Of a DNA stretch of 50,063 nt, positions 1-8,403 are shown piece after piece. The notes beneath the pieces are model-generated. The model was not told the DNA's origin, did not search any database, and was given only the letters and a program-made list of their open reading frames with translations. The DNA comes from Deltaproteobacteria bacterium (GTDB taxonomy: Bacteria > Desulfobacterota > Desulfobulbia > Desulfobulbales > Desulfurivibrionaceae), in NCBI GenBank assembly GCA_021822005.1, contig JAJZSH010000001.1, positions 9,592 through 59,654 on the forward strand, given 5' to 3'. How positions within the stretch are numbered: the stretch's first letter is position 1; each line of letters begins with the position of its first letter. Position numbers and translations under genes: made by a program.

Positions 1-157
1 GTCGGAAAAGTAATTCCAATTCCAAATCATTCGTATAACTTCGCCGCTTCGCTGCTGTCGGCTTCGCTGCGCGGCTGCTCGCCCGCCTTCGCGTTCTACT
101 CTTGAAGAGAAGCCCGGAACAACCGCAGAGAATCATGCACCCGGCGACGGCTTCTCC
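1..157. other. Intergenic edge, no gene recognised
   Basis: This stretch at the left edge lies beyond the stop codon of the first minus-strand gene. It holds a GC-rich run of overlapping CTTCGC/GCTGC words around 40-95 and no convincing coding frame, terminator or RNA gene. Confidence 0.4.
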
Positions 158-433
158 TCACTCCCTCCTTCTGGGGCATTGCGGGGCAAGCACGCACTCG
201 ATCTTGCGCTCCATGATTTCCTGGACTTCCTCTTCGCTTAAGGCGGCGCTGTTCTCTTTTGAAATAAAAACAATACAATCCTTGCAGACATTGAGCGCGC
301 TGCGGTAATCGTCCAGTTCCAGGGCAACCTCCCAGCACGGCCTGTTCTCGAGGCCCTGCTTCCAGGCAAGACAGCTGTCCTCGCTCCCGCAATGGGTAAT
401 CTGCCAACAGTGCCATTCATCCTGTGCCATCAT
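158..433 (-). CDS. Small two-CW domain protein
   Basis: A 91-residue cytoplasmic protein (no signal peptide) with the paired Cys-Trp pattern of 'two-CW' proteins: C9-W10, C15, C21, then C33-W34 and the pair C50/C53, with two more cysteines near the C-terminus (C80, C86). The spacing matches the Cys-rich module inside the histidine kinase at 10987-13023. The family is known from anaerobic Desulfobacterota and Firmicutes. Its function is not established; metal or redox-cofactor binding is an inference from the cysteines. The start is the ATG-ATG pair at 433/430, preceded by GAGGAGG at a 6-base spacing. A longer upstream reading lacks a ribosome site. It stands alone, in the same direction as engB but separated from it by a repeat. 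Confidence 0.7.
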   Translation of the reverse strand: MMAQDEWHCWQITHCGSEDSCLAWKQGLENRPCWEVALELDDYRSALNVCKDCIVFISKENSAALSEEEVQEIMERKIECVLAPQCPRRRE

Positions 434-521
434 GGTTTGCCTCCTCACACTTCCTGAAAAGAGAGCCGCCCCCGGCCAGGCCGGCGGCATTGTCATCACG
501 ATCAAGACCGGAAAAAAGATT

Positions 522-628
522 AGGAACCGTTACGGAATAAAAGTTGTTCCGTTACGGCTCCTTACGCCGCTAGCGCTGCTGCCGTTCTTTCCATTCAGAC
601 GGCAAGGTTGTTTTGCCACGGCGGCCTA
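522..628. repeat. CCGTTACGG-type intergenic repeat, copy 1
   Basis: An inverted repeat with arms AGGAACCGTTACGGAATAA (522-540) and TTCCGTTACGGCTCCT, followed by TACGCCGCT and a tail containing GCTGCTGCCGT and TTGTTTTG. The tail is closely similar to that of the copy at 18608-18756. The element runs into the end of engB, whose stop codon (626-628) lies in the terminal GGCCTA of the repeat. Other copies are at 1285 and 24918. Confidence 0.7.
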
Positions 629-1222
629 CCCCAGAAAGGTGGCGATTGCCGCCATTAAATCATCCTTTCCTTCCCCTGTTTTCGCGGAAAACAGCACCCG
701 CTCATGCTTGCCCAGGCCGAGAGCGGCATCGAGGCTCGCGGCCTGCCTGGCCTGCTCGTTGTTGGAAAGCTTGTCCCGCTTGGTATAGACGATGAGAAAA
801 GGGCGGCCCCGGCTCCGGAGCCATTCGACCAACTCCCGGTCCTGGGCCTTGAGGAGATGCCGGAGGTCAATCAGCACCACCACGCAGCGCAGGGTTGGGC
901 TGGTGGACAGGTATTCGGTAACCAGCTCCTGCCAGTCGTCCTGGAGTTTTTTGGAAACCTTGGCAAAGCCGTAGCCCGGCAGATCGACCAGATAAAGCTT
1001 GCCGTCCACCAGAAAATAGTTGAGGCTCTGGGTCTTGCCCGGCCGGGCACTGACCTTGACCAGACCCTTGCGATTCACCAACCGGTTGATCAGGCTTGAC
1101 TTGCCCACATTGGAACGCCCGGCAAAGGCGATTTCCGGCATGGGTTCCTCTGGCAGCTGCGCCATCTTGAAGGCGCTTTTCACAAATTCGATCTTCGCGT
1201 AATTCACGGCAGAGTCGGTCAC
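626..1222 (-). CDS. engB: Ribosome biogenesis GTP-binding protein EngB (YsxC/YihA)
   Basis: A 198-residue TRAFAC-class GTPase that in other bacteria assists assembly of the large ribosomal subunit in the cytoplasm. The G motifs are visible in order: G1 GRSNVGKSS (35-43), G2 threonine in the SARPGKTQS segment, G3 DLPGYG (80-85), G4 TKRD (147-150) and G5 SAK (179-181). Length and the motif pair GRSNVGKSS/ARPGKTQ are those of EngB rather than Era or Der. The start is a GTG at 1222 with AAGGAG five bases upstream. The ATG that overlaps it reads straight into a stop. The stop codon is embedded in the repeat at 522-628, so the element abuts the coding region. Confidence 0.95.
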   Translation of the reverse strand: MTDSAVNYAKIEFVKSAFKMAQLPEEPMPEIAFAGRSNVGKSSLINRLVNRKGLVKVSARPGKTQSLNYFLVDGKLYLVDLPGYGFAKVSKKLQDDWQELVTEYLSTSPTLRCVVVLIDLRHLLKAQDRELVEWLRSRGRPFLIVYTKRDKLSNNEQARQAASLDAALGLGKHERVLFSAKTGEGKDDLMAAIATFLG

Positions 1223-1284
1223 ATTTTCTCCTTGGCGATCCAGCCGCCCGATCCTTAATTGACAGCCCTGTCCGGATGAAATTT

Positions 1285-1350
1285 AGGAGCCGTTACGACA
1301 TAACTACTACATTCGTGACCATTTCGTTACGGCTCCTTATGCCGATGGGA
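1285..1350. repeat. CCGTTACGG-type intergenic repeat, copy 2
   Basis: Arms AGGAGCCGTTACGA and TTTCGTTACGGCTCCT enclose about 27 bases between engB and hisG. Only the start of the tail (TATGCCGATG) resembles the other copies. It could form a hairpin in transcripts of either strand but has no T-run typical of a terminator. Confidence 0.65.
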
Positions 1351-1380
1351 ACCAATGCTCTTCACATTGTGAACGACGGC

Positions 1381-2253
1381 TCAGATAACCTTGTTCAATG
1401 AATATTCGATGATGCCTTCGGCGCCGTTCTTCAATAGCCTCGGGATAAGATCCCGCACCTCATGCTCGGAGATGACCGTTTCCACCGAATACCACTCCGT
1501 CTGGTACAGATGCGCCACCGTGGGCGCGTTCAGGCTGGGCAGGATACCGATCACCCGGTCAAGATGCGTCTGGGGCACGTTCATCTTGAGACCGACGATT
1601 TTGTCGGCCCTGAGCGCCCCCTGCAACAGCAGGGCGATATTTTCGATCTTCTCCCGCTTCCAGGGATCGGCCCAGGCAGCCTTGGAAGCGATGAACTGGG
1701 TGTTGGAGGTCATCAGCTCGTGGATGATCCGCAGGCCATGGGCCCGGATGGTGCTTTCCGTCTCGGTGACCTCGACGATGGCGTCGGCCAGCCCGGAAAC
1801 GACCTTGGCCTCGGTGGCGCCCCAGGAAAAAGAGATGTCGACGTTGATGCCCTTTTGAGCGAAGAATTTCCGGGTATAGCCCACCAGCTCGGTGGCGATC
1901 TTCTTGCCTTCCAGATCCTCAAGCCGCTGGATGCTGGAGTCCCCCGGCACGGCGAGAACCCAGCGGGTCGGCCGCTTGCTGACCTTGGAATAGATCAGAT
2001 CGGCCACCACCACGATGTCGGATTCATTCTCGAGCGTCCAGTCCTTGCCGGTAATCCCTGCGTCCAGCACTTCCTTTTCCACATAGCTGGACATTTCCTG
2101 GGGCCGACAGATGGAGCAGGACAACTCGGGGTCATCCACCTCCGGGAAATAATTGCGGGAGGAGAGCCTGATCCGCCAGCCCGACTTTTCAAAAAGTTCA
2201 ATGGTCGCCTTTTCCAGGCTGCCCTTGGGAATACCCAGTTTCAAGATGTTCAT
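1381..2253 (-). CDS. hisG: ATP phosphoribosyltransferase, long form
   Basis: First enzyme of histidine biosynthesis; it condenses ATP and PRPP. The protein has 290 residues, the hisG(L) form, with the catalytic domain up to about residue 215 and a C-terminal ACT-like domain that normally confers histidine feedback inhibition, so no HisZ partner is required. N-terminal LGIPKGSL and the [12 protein letters not shown] segment are typical. One oddity is that the PRPP-loop region reads [13 protein letters not shown], with Glu where family members usually have Gly (T-G-x-T). The GAA codon is one base from GGA. The start overlaps the hisI stop as ATGA, so the two are translationally coupled, downstream of a small Cys4 gene. 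Confidence 0.93.
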   Translation of the reverse strand: MNILKLGIPKGSLEKATIELFEKSGWRIRLSSRNYFPEVDDPELSCSICRPQEMSSYVEKEVLDAGITGKDWTLENESDIVVVADLIYSKVSKRPTRWVLAVPGDSSIQRLEDLEGKKIATELVGYTRKFFAQKGINVDISFSWGATEAKVVSGLADAIVEVTETESTIRAHGLRIIHELMTSNTQFIASKAAWADPWKREKIENIALLLQGALRADKIVGLKMNVPQTHLDRVIGILPSLNAPTVAHLYQTEWYSVETVISEHEVRDLIPRLLKNGAEGIIEYSLNKVI

Positions 2254-2627
2254 TTTTTATAAACCTCCCCGGGATCAAATACCGGCGTATCGTTCACCTC
2301 GAGCTCGCTGCCCCGCGCCTTTCTGAAAAAACAGCTCCGGTAGCCCTTGTGGCAGGCGGCGCCGCCCAGTTGTTCCACCAGAAAGACCACGGTGTCCGCA
2401 TCGCAGTCAACCAGGATCTCTTTTACCAGCTGCACATGCCCGGAGGATTCTCCCTTGAGCCAAAGCTGGTTGCGGGAGCGGCTCCAGTAATGGGCCTTGC
2501 CTGTTTTCAGGGTCTTCTGCCAGGCCTCTTCGTTGATATAGGCAAGCATGAGAACCTCCCTGGTCAGGTGGTCCTGGGCAATGGCCGGCAGCAGGCCGCC
2601 TCCCTTGTCAAATCGCAGCACACTCAT
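2250..2627 (-). CDS. hisI: Phosphoribosyl-AMP cyclohydrolase
   Basis: A 125-residue enzyme for the third step of histidine biosynthesis (opening of the PR-AMP purine ring). It shows the magnesium motif DCDAD (74-78), the zinc cysteines C92 and C99 in CHKGYRSC with C75 as the likely third, and the signature [10 protein letters not shown] at 47-56. It is a stand-alone HisI without a HisE (pyrophosphohydrolase) domain, so HisE must lie elsewhere. The ATG overlaps the upstream gene's stop (ATGA) and its own stop overlaps hisG in the same way. GGGAG lies just ahead of the start. Confidence 0.95.
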   Translation of the reverse strand: MSVLRFDKGGGLLPAIAQDHLTREVLMLAYINEEAWQKTLKTGKAHYWSRSRNQLWLKGESSGHVQLVKEILVDCDADTVVFLVEQLGGAACHKGYRSCFFRKARGSELEVNDTPVFDPGEVYKK

Positions 2628-2827
2628 AATTCTCCCACAACGGCAGGCATTGCTTGCTTGCCCTCTCCGTCCATGTCCTCAGCCTCTTTTTTCTCCTCTC
2701 CGGCTTTTTCCCTGGCCAGGAAATGAAGCAGGCAGGCGCTCCTGAATTTGCAGTATTCCGTGGGCCTCCGGCAGACAGCCTTTTCGGAATCAACCTTTTC
2801 CTTGTATTTTTCACAGACCAGTTCCAT
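2624..2827 (-). CDS. Small Cys4 protein coupled to hisI
   Basis: A 67-residue soluble protein with four cysteines (C5, C19, C26, C32) in the N-terminal half, spaced C-x13-C-x6-C-x5-C, and an acidic, low-complexity C-terminus. I do not recognise a named family. The pattern suggests a bound metal or iron-sulfur cluster, which is inference. The chosen start (ATG at 2827) has AGGTGG 5-6 bases upstream. An upstream in-frame codon at 2851 lacks a ribosome site. The stop overlaps the hisI ATG, making it the first gene of a tightly coupled hisI-hisG transcription unit. Confidence 0.6.
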   Translation of the reverse strand: MELVCEKYKEKVDSEKAVCRRPTEYCKFRSACLLHFLAREKAGEEKKEAEDMDGEGKQAMPAVVGEL

Positions 2828-3061
2828 GGCGGCCACCTGAAAAACACGCAAAATATGCCTATCTTTTTATCTTGTCAAGTAGTTGCGGCAATGGCAGGCA
2901 GCCAAAAACACCTGGCCTGGGAATTCACAAAAAAAATTAAGGTAGCATATCCTTGGGAAAAAGACTATTTTTTTAGGTTTCCTGCGCCGCGCTGAAAAAT
3001 CGTCCCTGGCACAACAACCTTTCATTTTTCTTTGTTTTTCAACCGGATAAAGCTACAATCC

Positions 3062-4564
3062 ATGATCACCCCCGTGCCCTTTGCCTCCATGCAGCCAAAA
3101 CTTGACCAGCCCCCCGTGGGGACACCCCAAGACCAGTCTGCCACGCTTGCCCAGGCCGAAGGCGTTATCAGCCAGGCCAAAGAGGCTCTGGCCGCGCAGA
3201 AAAAGGAAACTCTCACCCTCTCCGCCGATCCCCGCGTAACCCAGTGGCACGGTTGCAATTTCCACAACTACGCCCACATCCTGGGCTTTCTCGGCCTGCC
3301 GGACACCATGGCCGAGGCCAGGGATCAGCACCCCGCAAAAGCAGCGAAGATCCTCAAGCATATTGAAAAATGTGAAAACGAGCTGGGCGCTCTGGATATC
3401 GATGTCCGCCGCAAAACCATCCAGCCCCTCAAGGCTGTCAGCCAGGCGCAAAAAATCGTGCGGGAATGCGCCACCTATCAGAACACCGTGAAAAACTGGC
3501 GAGGCCAGATCACCCTTTTGACCGGAGCGGATAAAACCCTTCGGGAACGGCTCTCGGTACGCGCCCTGCTTCCCCTGGCCAAGGAGCTTAGCAGGCGAAC
3601 CTCGGCAATGATAGATGAGGGCTACAATTTTTACCGCATGGTCAAGGACGAAAGCGGGCAGAGCGACCCCCCAACTCTGCACGACTATCATGCCCAGGCC
3701 ATAGATCTGAAAAAAAGGATTCGCCATATCGACCTGAGCAGCCTCTCCGGACTTGCCCGGGCCATCATGGATCACAATCTTCAGGTGGCAATGGCCGCCA
3801 CCGATCAACTCAAGGAATTCATTGAATCTTTTTTGAAAAATCTTCCGGGGGAGATCAGAGTGGTGGACAAGGTCCAACAGGAGCTGATCAGCCTGCGGAA
3901 CACACCGGCCCCGGCGATCCTGGCAAAAATCGAGCCTATCACTACCAGCCTGGCCAGAAACCTGGTCGGCCTGCGGAATAAGGCCGAGGGCCTGAAGCAG
4001 ATCCTGTTTCTCCCCATAGTCCTTGAAGAAACCCGGACTCTCCATTACACCATGAAAAACACCATCATTCCGGAGATGAAACGCCGGATCAGCGAGCCAG
4101 GCTCGCCGGTAAACCCCAACACGGTTGCCGCCGAGAAAACCGCGGATTTCTTCATGGGGCTGAAGGGTTTTGTGCGGGCCATCAAGCTGCTTTTCAGCGC
4201 CGCAGGCGGCCAGAAAGCCATAAAATCCGAGGACCTGCACCGTGTTCTCATAGATCTTCTCAACACCTGCGACACCTACTATGGCAACACCAAGGCGGAT
4301 GTTGCCAGACTGCACAAATTCATCGACGCCAAGCTCTGCGACTTCGAACAGCCCTTTCCTTACGAAAGCCTCTACCTGACGGCCAAAGAAGCCATCAGCA
4401 TCTACGGCTCCCGGCTCGAAAAAATGTTATACAGCTTTGAGACAACCGATTTCAGCACCGACGACAAGGACGAGAAGCCCACCCCGGCGCACAAGACCAC
4501 GGTGGGACGTCTTGTCACCAAACTGGAAGTGCGCACCGCAAACCTGGAAAGCGCCAGAATCTGA
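3062..4564 (+). CDS. Helical protein of unknown function, ~500 residues
   Basis: No family recognised. The protein is rich in Ala, Leu, Lys and Glu with long predicted helices throughout, has no signal peptide or membrane segment, and ends in a charged Asp/Glu/Lys/Thr-rich tail after about residue 465. A compact WHGCNFHNYAHILGF segment near residue 65 has three His and one Cys and may bind a metal. The start is uncertain. ATG at 3062 is preceded by GGATAAAG; a TTG at 3032 would add ten residues and the next ATG is at 3089. The stop is two bases before the next ATG, so it is probably cotranscribed and coupled with the membrane protein at 4567. It is divergent from the his genes. Confidence 0.7.
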   Translation: MITPVPFASMQPKLDQPPVGTPQDQSATLAQAEGVISQAKEALAAQKKETLTLSADPRVTQWHGCNFHNYAHILGFLGLPDTMAEARDQHPAKAAKILKHIEKCENELGALDIDVRRKTIQPLKAVSQAQKIVRECATYQNTVKNWRGQITLLTGADKTLRERLSVRALLPLAKELSRRTSAMIDEGYNFYRMVKDESGQSDPPTLHDYHAQAIDLKKRIRHIDLSSLSGLARAIMDHNLQVAMAATDQLKEFIESFLKNLPGEIRVVDKVQQELISLRNTPAPAILAKIEPITTSLARNLVGLRNKAEGLKQILFLPIVLEETRTLHYTMKNTIIPEMKRRISEPGSPVNPNTVAAEKTADFFMGLKGFVRAIKLLFSAAGGQKAIKSEDLHRVLIDLLNTCDTYYGNTKADVARLHKFIDAKLCDFEQPFPYESLYLTAKEAISIYGSRLEKMLYSFETTDFSTDDKDEKPTPAHKTTVGRLVTKLEVRTANLESARI

Positions 4565-4566
4565 CC

Positions 4567-4788
4567 ATGCTCCAATTCCTCGACCAACTTCCGTTTCCGG
4601 TTCTGATCGTTTTTACGATCTTCATGCTGCTGGCGCCGTTTCACCCCATGCCGCATGTGGTGGAAAAGATCATCATGTTGAAAAACGGTCAGCTCCACCG
4701 GCCAATTGACATCTTCGACCTCTTGTTTCATCTGGCCCCGTTGCTGCTGCTTGCCCTCAAGTGGTGGCTGTTCCATGGCCGATCTTGA
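4567..4788 (+). CDS. Small membrane protein
   Basis: 73 residues with two hydrophobic segments (about 9-27 and 51-68) separated by a polar loop, ending in a short basic tail; probably an inner-membrane hairpin. No family recognised. The start lies two bases after the stop of the helical protein, which argues for translational coupling and perhaps a functional link, for example a membrane anchor for that soluble protein (inference). Confidence 0.6.
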   Translation: MLQFLDQLPFPVLIVFTIFMLLAPFHPMPHVVEKIIMLKNGQLHRPIDIFDLLFHLAPLLLLALKWWLFHGRS

Positions 4789-4853
4789 CCCCGAGCCCCT
4801 TCGCGGAATATATGCAACCACCACTACCGCTACAGATAGAGGAGTAACACACC

Positions 4854-5381
4854 ATGCAGCGAGTTTCTGAAAACGACTCCGTCACCATTATCTACGATGG
4901 GCTTCTGTCCACCGGTGAAAAATTTGATTCCTCCCAGGATACCGGCCCCTTGCAATTTCAGCTGGGAACCGGCACTGTGCTGACCGCCCTTGAGCAGGCG
5001 GTGCTGGGCATGGCTGCCAAGGAAACCAAGAGCATCACGGTTGCGGCCAAGGATGCCTATGGCCTGAAAAATGAAGACCTGATCATGACCGTGAGCCGCC
5101 GGAGTTTTGCCGGCCAGCCCATCGGGCCGGGAATGATCCTCGGCATGAATATGGAACAGGATGGCCAGCAGCACAAGGTTCCGGCCACGGTGCTCTCGGT
5201 TGAGGCGGAAACCGTGACCGTTGACTTCAATCACCCGCTGGCTGGTCAGGATATCACCTACCAGATCACCCTGCTTTCCATCGACACCCCTGTCGCCAAT
5301 GGAGCGGGCTGCGGCTGCGGCGCGAGTAGCACGGGCAGCAAGGACGGCTGCTCCCCGAACCGCGGCTGCGGCTGCGCCTGA
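4854..5381 (+). CDS. FKBP-type peptidyl-prolyl isomerase, SlyD-like, Cys tail
   Basis: A 175-residue cytoplasmic prolyl isomerase/chaperone. The FKBP half-domains surround an insert-in-flap: VTIIYDGLLSTGEKFDSS near the start, the GMAAKETKSI segment, AYGLKNEDL, then the flap insert and NHPLAGQDITYQI, as in SlyD. The last 25 residues carry five cysteines in GCGCG, DGC and GCGC groups. SlyD proteins in enterobacteria use a His/Cys-rich tail to bind nickel for hydrogenase maturation, so a metal-donor role is plausible but not shown. The ribosome site AGGAG is 8 bases from the ATG. It overlaps no gene; thiD begins 16 bases after it. Confidence 0.88.
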   Translation: MQRVSENDSVTIIYDGLLSTGEKFDSSQDTGPLQFQLGTGTVLTALEQAVLGMAAKETKSITVAAKDAYGLKNEDLIMTVSRRSFAGQPIGPGMILGMNMEQDGQQHKVPATVLSVEAETVTVDFNHPLAGQDITYQITLLSIDTPVANGAGCGCGASSTGSKDGCSPNRGCGCA

Positions 5382-5397
5382 ACCGGCCTTTCGCCCC

Positions 5398-6252
5398 ATG
5401 ACCACGGAAGTCAGCCTCCCGGATCGGCATGCCTCGCAGGCAATCCTGAGCATCGCCGGCTCCGATCCCTCAGGCGGGGCCGGGATTCAGGCCGATCTGA
5501 AAACCTTCACCGCCATCGGGGTTTATGGAGGGGCGGCGATCACCTGCCTCACCGCCCAGAACAGCCTCGGCGTCGCCTCCTGCCTGCCTATTGCCCCGGA
5601 GTTTGTCAAGAAACAGATCCAACTGGTCCTGGCCGATCTGCCCGTCAGCCACATCAAGACCGGCATGCTTGGTTCCGACGAAATCGCCGGGGCCATAGCT
5701 GAAGCCCTGCGCGATTTTTCCGGCGAGGTCATCTGCGACCCGGTGCTTACGGCAAGCGACGGACACGAACTCTTCCGAAAAACCAAGAGCAATACAGGCC
5801 TCGAAGCCCTGCTCCACACCGCCACGGTCCTTACCCCCAACCTCCCTGAGCTGGCAACCCTGACGGAGCGGAACCTCGAAACGGTGCAGGAAGCGGTGGA
5901 GGCGGCGACCGCCTTGCTTGCCCGCTATCCCAAGCTGCGGGCCATTGTGCTCACCGGGGGGCATATCCGGGAACAGGCCGGGGAAGTGGAAGATTTCCTG
6001 ATCCTCAGGCACAAATCAAGCCGGGAGATACTCACGGCCAAACATGCGCGGCTCACCACCAAAAACACCCACGGCACCGGCTGCACCTTTGCCTCGGCCT
6101 TTGGTGCCTACCATCTGCTCTGCGGCAACGACCAGGAGGCCTTTTTCAAGGCGGTGGCCTTCATGGATACCGTCCTGCGGCAGAGCGCCGGCCTTGCACT
6201 CGGCAAAGGCAAAGGCCCGCTGGCGCATCATCTCTTTCGGGACAAGGCCTGA
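5398..6252 (+). CDS. thiD: Hydroxymethylpyrimidine/phosphomethylpyrimidine kinase
   Basis: A ribokinase-fold kinase that phosphorylates HMP and HMP-P in thiamin synthesis. The 284-residue form starts at ATG 5398. An in-frame extension back to 5221 would translate the opposite frame of the FKBP gene and is rejected. Diagnostic motifs are SIAGSDPSGGAGIQADLKTF near the N-terminus, CDPVL around residue 115 and the anion-hole motif NTHGTGCTF near 222. No strong ribosome site is seen, so translation may depend on the upstream FKBP gene. No other thi gene is in the window. Confidence 0.92.
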   Translation: MTTEVSLPDRHASQAILSIAGSDPSGGAGIQADLKTFTAIGVYGGAAITCLTAQNSLGVASCLPIAPEFVKKQIQLVLADLPVSHIKTGMLGSDEIAGAIAEALRDFSGEVICDPVLTASDGHELFRKTKSNTGLEALLHTATVLTPNLPELATLTERNLETVQEAVEAATALLARYPKLRAIVLTGGHIREQAGEVEDFLILRHKSSREILTAKHARLTTKNTHGTGCTFASAFGAYHLLCGNDQEAFFKAVAFMDTVLRQSAGLALGKGKGPLAHHLFRDKA

Positions 6253-6336
6253 TTCCGTGGGGCGATCAAGCTGGCGCCTTGCTCTCCTCTCCCCGGGTGC
6301 GGCCGCCACAAAAAAAACTCCCCTGTTTTTTCGCAG

Positions 6337-6365
6337 TTGACTTCCGGCCTGCCACGGGACACAAT
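6337..6365 (+). promoter_or_regulatory. Predicted sigma-70 promoter for the lipoprotein gene
   Basis: TTGACT (6337-6342) and CACAAT (6360-6365) are separated by 17 bases and lie about 65 bases upstream of the lipoprotein ATG at 6429. An overlapping TACAAT five bases later is an alternative -10 at a poorer spacing. Confidence 0.5.
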
Positions 6366-6428
6366 ACAATCATTTTGAGAGTGTTGTCCGGGTAGGTTGC
6401 GAGACTCAACAATCATGAGGAAGACACA

Positions 6429-6884
6429 ATGAAAAAAGAACATGGGTTACAACTGGCAACGCTGGCTATTGTTTTCATGCTGATCACCTCCGGGTGCGCC
6501 ACCAATACGAAAGGGACAAGCGGCGCGGCTATCGGCGCGGCAGCCGGCGCCATCGCTGGCCAGGCCATCGGCCATGACACCAAGGGAACCCTGCTCGGCG
6601 CTGCGGTGGGCGGGCTGCTGGGCTATATCGTCGGCAACGAGATGGACAAATACGACCAGGCGCGGCTCAACCAGGTCTACGAGACCTCGCCTTCCAATCA
6701 GCGCACCCAATGGGTCAACCCGGACACCAACCGTTCGTACACCGTGACGCCCAAGCCCGCTTACACCCAGCCGTCCGGCCAGGTATGCCGGGAGGCGGAA
6801 ATTCTCGCCACCGTGAACGGCCGCCCGGAAAAGGTGCTATCCACGGCCTGCAGGGACAATACCGGCAGGTGGGTGATCCAGTAA
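6429..6884 (+). CDS. Glycine-zipper outer-membrane lipoprotein
   Basis: A 151-residue predicted lipoprotein: basic start, hydrophobic core, lipobox ITSGC with the lipidated Cys at residue 23. A glycine-zipper segment follows at about 31-70 (GAAIGAAAGAIAGQAIG, then GTLLGAAVGGLLGYIVGNEMD), as in the 17-kDa surface antigen/SlyB-type family. The C-terminal third contains two cysteines (near residues 120 and 141) that could form a disulfide, and ends in the GRWVIQ-type strand common to that family. Function is generally unclear (envelope integrity). It appears monocistronic with its own promoter; a ribosome site (GAGGAAG) precedes the ATG. Confidence 0.82.
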   Translation: MKKEHGLQLATLAIVFMLITSGCATNTKGTSGAAIGAAAGAIAGQAIGHDTKGTLLGAAVGGLLGYIVGNEMDKYDQARLNQVYETSPSNQRTQWVNPDTNRSYTVTPKPAYTQPSGQVCREAEILATVNGRPEKVLSTACRDNTGRWVIQ

Positions 6885-6997
6885 TAATCCCCGCAGATGG
6901 TTTCGGCCGTTTTTCCAGTGATGACGCCGAGCCAGGTGACCGGGCTTGAAAAGACAAGCTCTGACACAACTGTTACCATTACCGAAAAGGAGACAGC

Positions 6998-7186
6998 ATG
7001 GACCCGGAAAAAATCATGGATGGCTTGGCAAAGGAATTGAGCGGCGCTCTCAAGGCAATGGCAAAGGCCAAGACAGTTGAGGAAAAACTGACGTACAGCC
7101 AGATCGTGAAGAATCTCTGCGATTCACTGGGAGTTTTTCTCGGGCTGGCCAATGATATGATGGAGTTCGACATGGTGGAAGATTGA
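6998..7186 (+). CDS. Small hypothetical protein
   Basis: 62 residues, soluble, probably two helices: a Lys/Ala-rich first half and a hydrophobic second half ending in an acidic MMEFDMVED. The AAAGGAG ribosome site 5-6 bases before the ATG and the codon pattern support a real gene. No family recognised. It lies 60 bases ahead of the UPF0178 gene in the same direction. Confidence 0.6.
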   Translation: MDPEKIMDGLAKELSGALKAMAKAKTVEEKLTYSQIVKNLCDSLGVFLGLANDMMEFDMVED

Positions 7187-7246
7187 CAACGGCCTGCGGG
7201 AAAAGGGGCGGGCTTTTTCCGCAAATCGGAAGGAGCAGCTCAGCTC

Positions 7247-7708
7247 ATGCGCATTTGGATTGACGCCGATGCCTGTCCCGGCCCGATAAAGGAGATCCTG
7301 TTCCGGGCCGCGGACCGTATGCGGGTAGAGAGTATCCTGGTGGCGAACCACTGCCTGAAAATCCCACGATCACCCTTTATCAAAGCCGTGCAGGTCAAGG
7401 CGGGCTTCAATGTCGCAGACGCCCGGATCATCGACAGCCTTGCCCCAGGCGATCTGGTTATCACCGCAGATATTCCCCTTGCGGCCGAGGTGGTCGCGGT
7501 CTCGGCAACCGCCCTGAATCCGCGCGGCACCCTCTATACACCCGACACCATCCAGGAACACCTGGCGCGCCGGGACTTCATGGACGAGTTGCGCTCAACG
7601 GGCGCCATTACCGGCGGACCATCGGCCTTGAGCAAGGTTCATCTTCAGGCGTTTGCCAACCAGTTGGACAGATACCTGACCCGATACGCAACTGCCGCGC
7701 CGCAGTGA
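7247..7708 (+). CDS. YaiI/YqxD (UPF0178, DUF188) family protein
   Basis: 153 residues matching the UPF0178 family. The N-terminal [15 protein letters not shown] motif with clustered acidic residues suggests a PIN-like nuclease fold. [13 protein letters not shown] and NPRGTLYT in the middle and [16 protein letters not shown] near the C-terminus are family hallmarks. The biochemical role is not established. GGAGCAGC lies ahead of the ATG. It ends 66 bases before the convergent PilZ gene. Confidence 0.9.
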   Translation: MRIWIDADACPGPIKEILFRAADRMRVESILVANHCLKIPRSPFIKAVQVKAGFNVADARIIDSLAPGDLVITADIPLAAEVVAVSATALNPRGTLYTPDTIQEHLARRDFMDELRSTGAITGGPSALSKVHLQAFANQLDRYLTRYATAAPQ

Positions 7709-7773
7709 CGAGATAATGCAGCGCAACGCAGTAGCTGGCGACTTTTCGAAGTCTGCGCTTATCTGCGACGCCA

Positions 7774-8136
7774 TCATTTTTCCAGGGAAAACTGCCTGAT
7801 AAAACGAGCCAGGATTACGACCTGCTCCGGAACAAGATCCCCAAAGGCCATCCCCCGGCGTCTGACCTCGCCCGCTCCTCCTCCAGCCTCTGCATCCATG
7901 CCAATGTCACAGACATTGGTGAGGGGGATATTTTCAAAAAAGAGCTCCTCCCCGCCAAAGATGATGCCGAACTCTGCAGGCTGCGTCTGCGTGGTCATGT
8001 CGTCATAGGCCGTGTACCTAAAAGACAATCCGCCGAAGCTCACGTCAATGATTTCGCCATACACGGAATCAAGGGCGATCACCCCGTCCTTCACCGGAAA
8101 CCTCCGGCACCGCCTGCTCTCCCGCTGGTTATCCAT
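7774..8136 (-). CDS. PilZ domain protein
   Basis: A ~120-residue single-domain PilZ protein, a likely cyclic-di-GMP receptor. Both nucleotide motifs are visible: the arginine patch RRCRRFPV (RxxxR) near residues 8-15 and DVSFGG ([DN]xSxxG) near residue 31. The rest is a short beta-barrel with no output domain, so it would act by protein contact. The preferred start is the ATG at 8136, seven bases after GGGGGAA. ATGs at 8142 and 8151 are in frame but badly spaced. No partner is obvious in the neighbourhood. Confidence 0.8.
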   Translation of the reverse strand: MDNQRESRRCRRFPVKDGVIALDSVYGEIIDVSFGGLSFRYTAYDDMTTQTQPAEFGIIFGGEELFFENIPLTNVCDIGMDAEAGGGAGEVRRRGMAFGDLVPEQVVILARFIRQFSLEK

Positions 8137-8194
8137 ACTCATTCCCCCCATTTTTTCAGGACACCCCCTGTCCTGTACCCACTGCGGACAAAAA

Positions 8195-8401
8195 TCACAT
8201 CATCCGTATCCTGCCGCAGTCCGGGCAGACCCAGGTCGGGCCGTTGCTGATGGTCCACATGTTTTCCCTGAAGCAGTCATCGCAGATCTGAAAGCCGCAG
8301 GGACAGTTCCAGCAGAAGGGCAATTTCCGCCGACAGCAATGGCACTGGAACTCCTTGGGGCCACGGCGACGGCCCGCCTTTTTCGGCTGCACCCCGTCCA
8401 T
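8195..8401 (-). CDS. Small zinc-ribbon-like protein
   Basis: A 68-residue basic protein with Cys groups CHCC, CWNCPC, CDDC and CPDC, enough for two zinc sites in a ribbon or treble-clef arrangement. No family recognised. Its ATG is two bases after the cutA stop, so it is the downstream member of a cutA-led pair. A role in metal handling is suggested only by that neighbour and the cysteines. Confidence 0.65.
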   Translation of the reverse strand: MDGVQPKKAGRRRGPKEFQCHCCRRKLPFCWNCPCGFQICDDCFRENMWTISNGPTWVCPDCGRIRMM

Positions 8402-8403
8402 GC

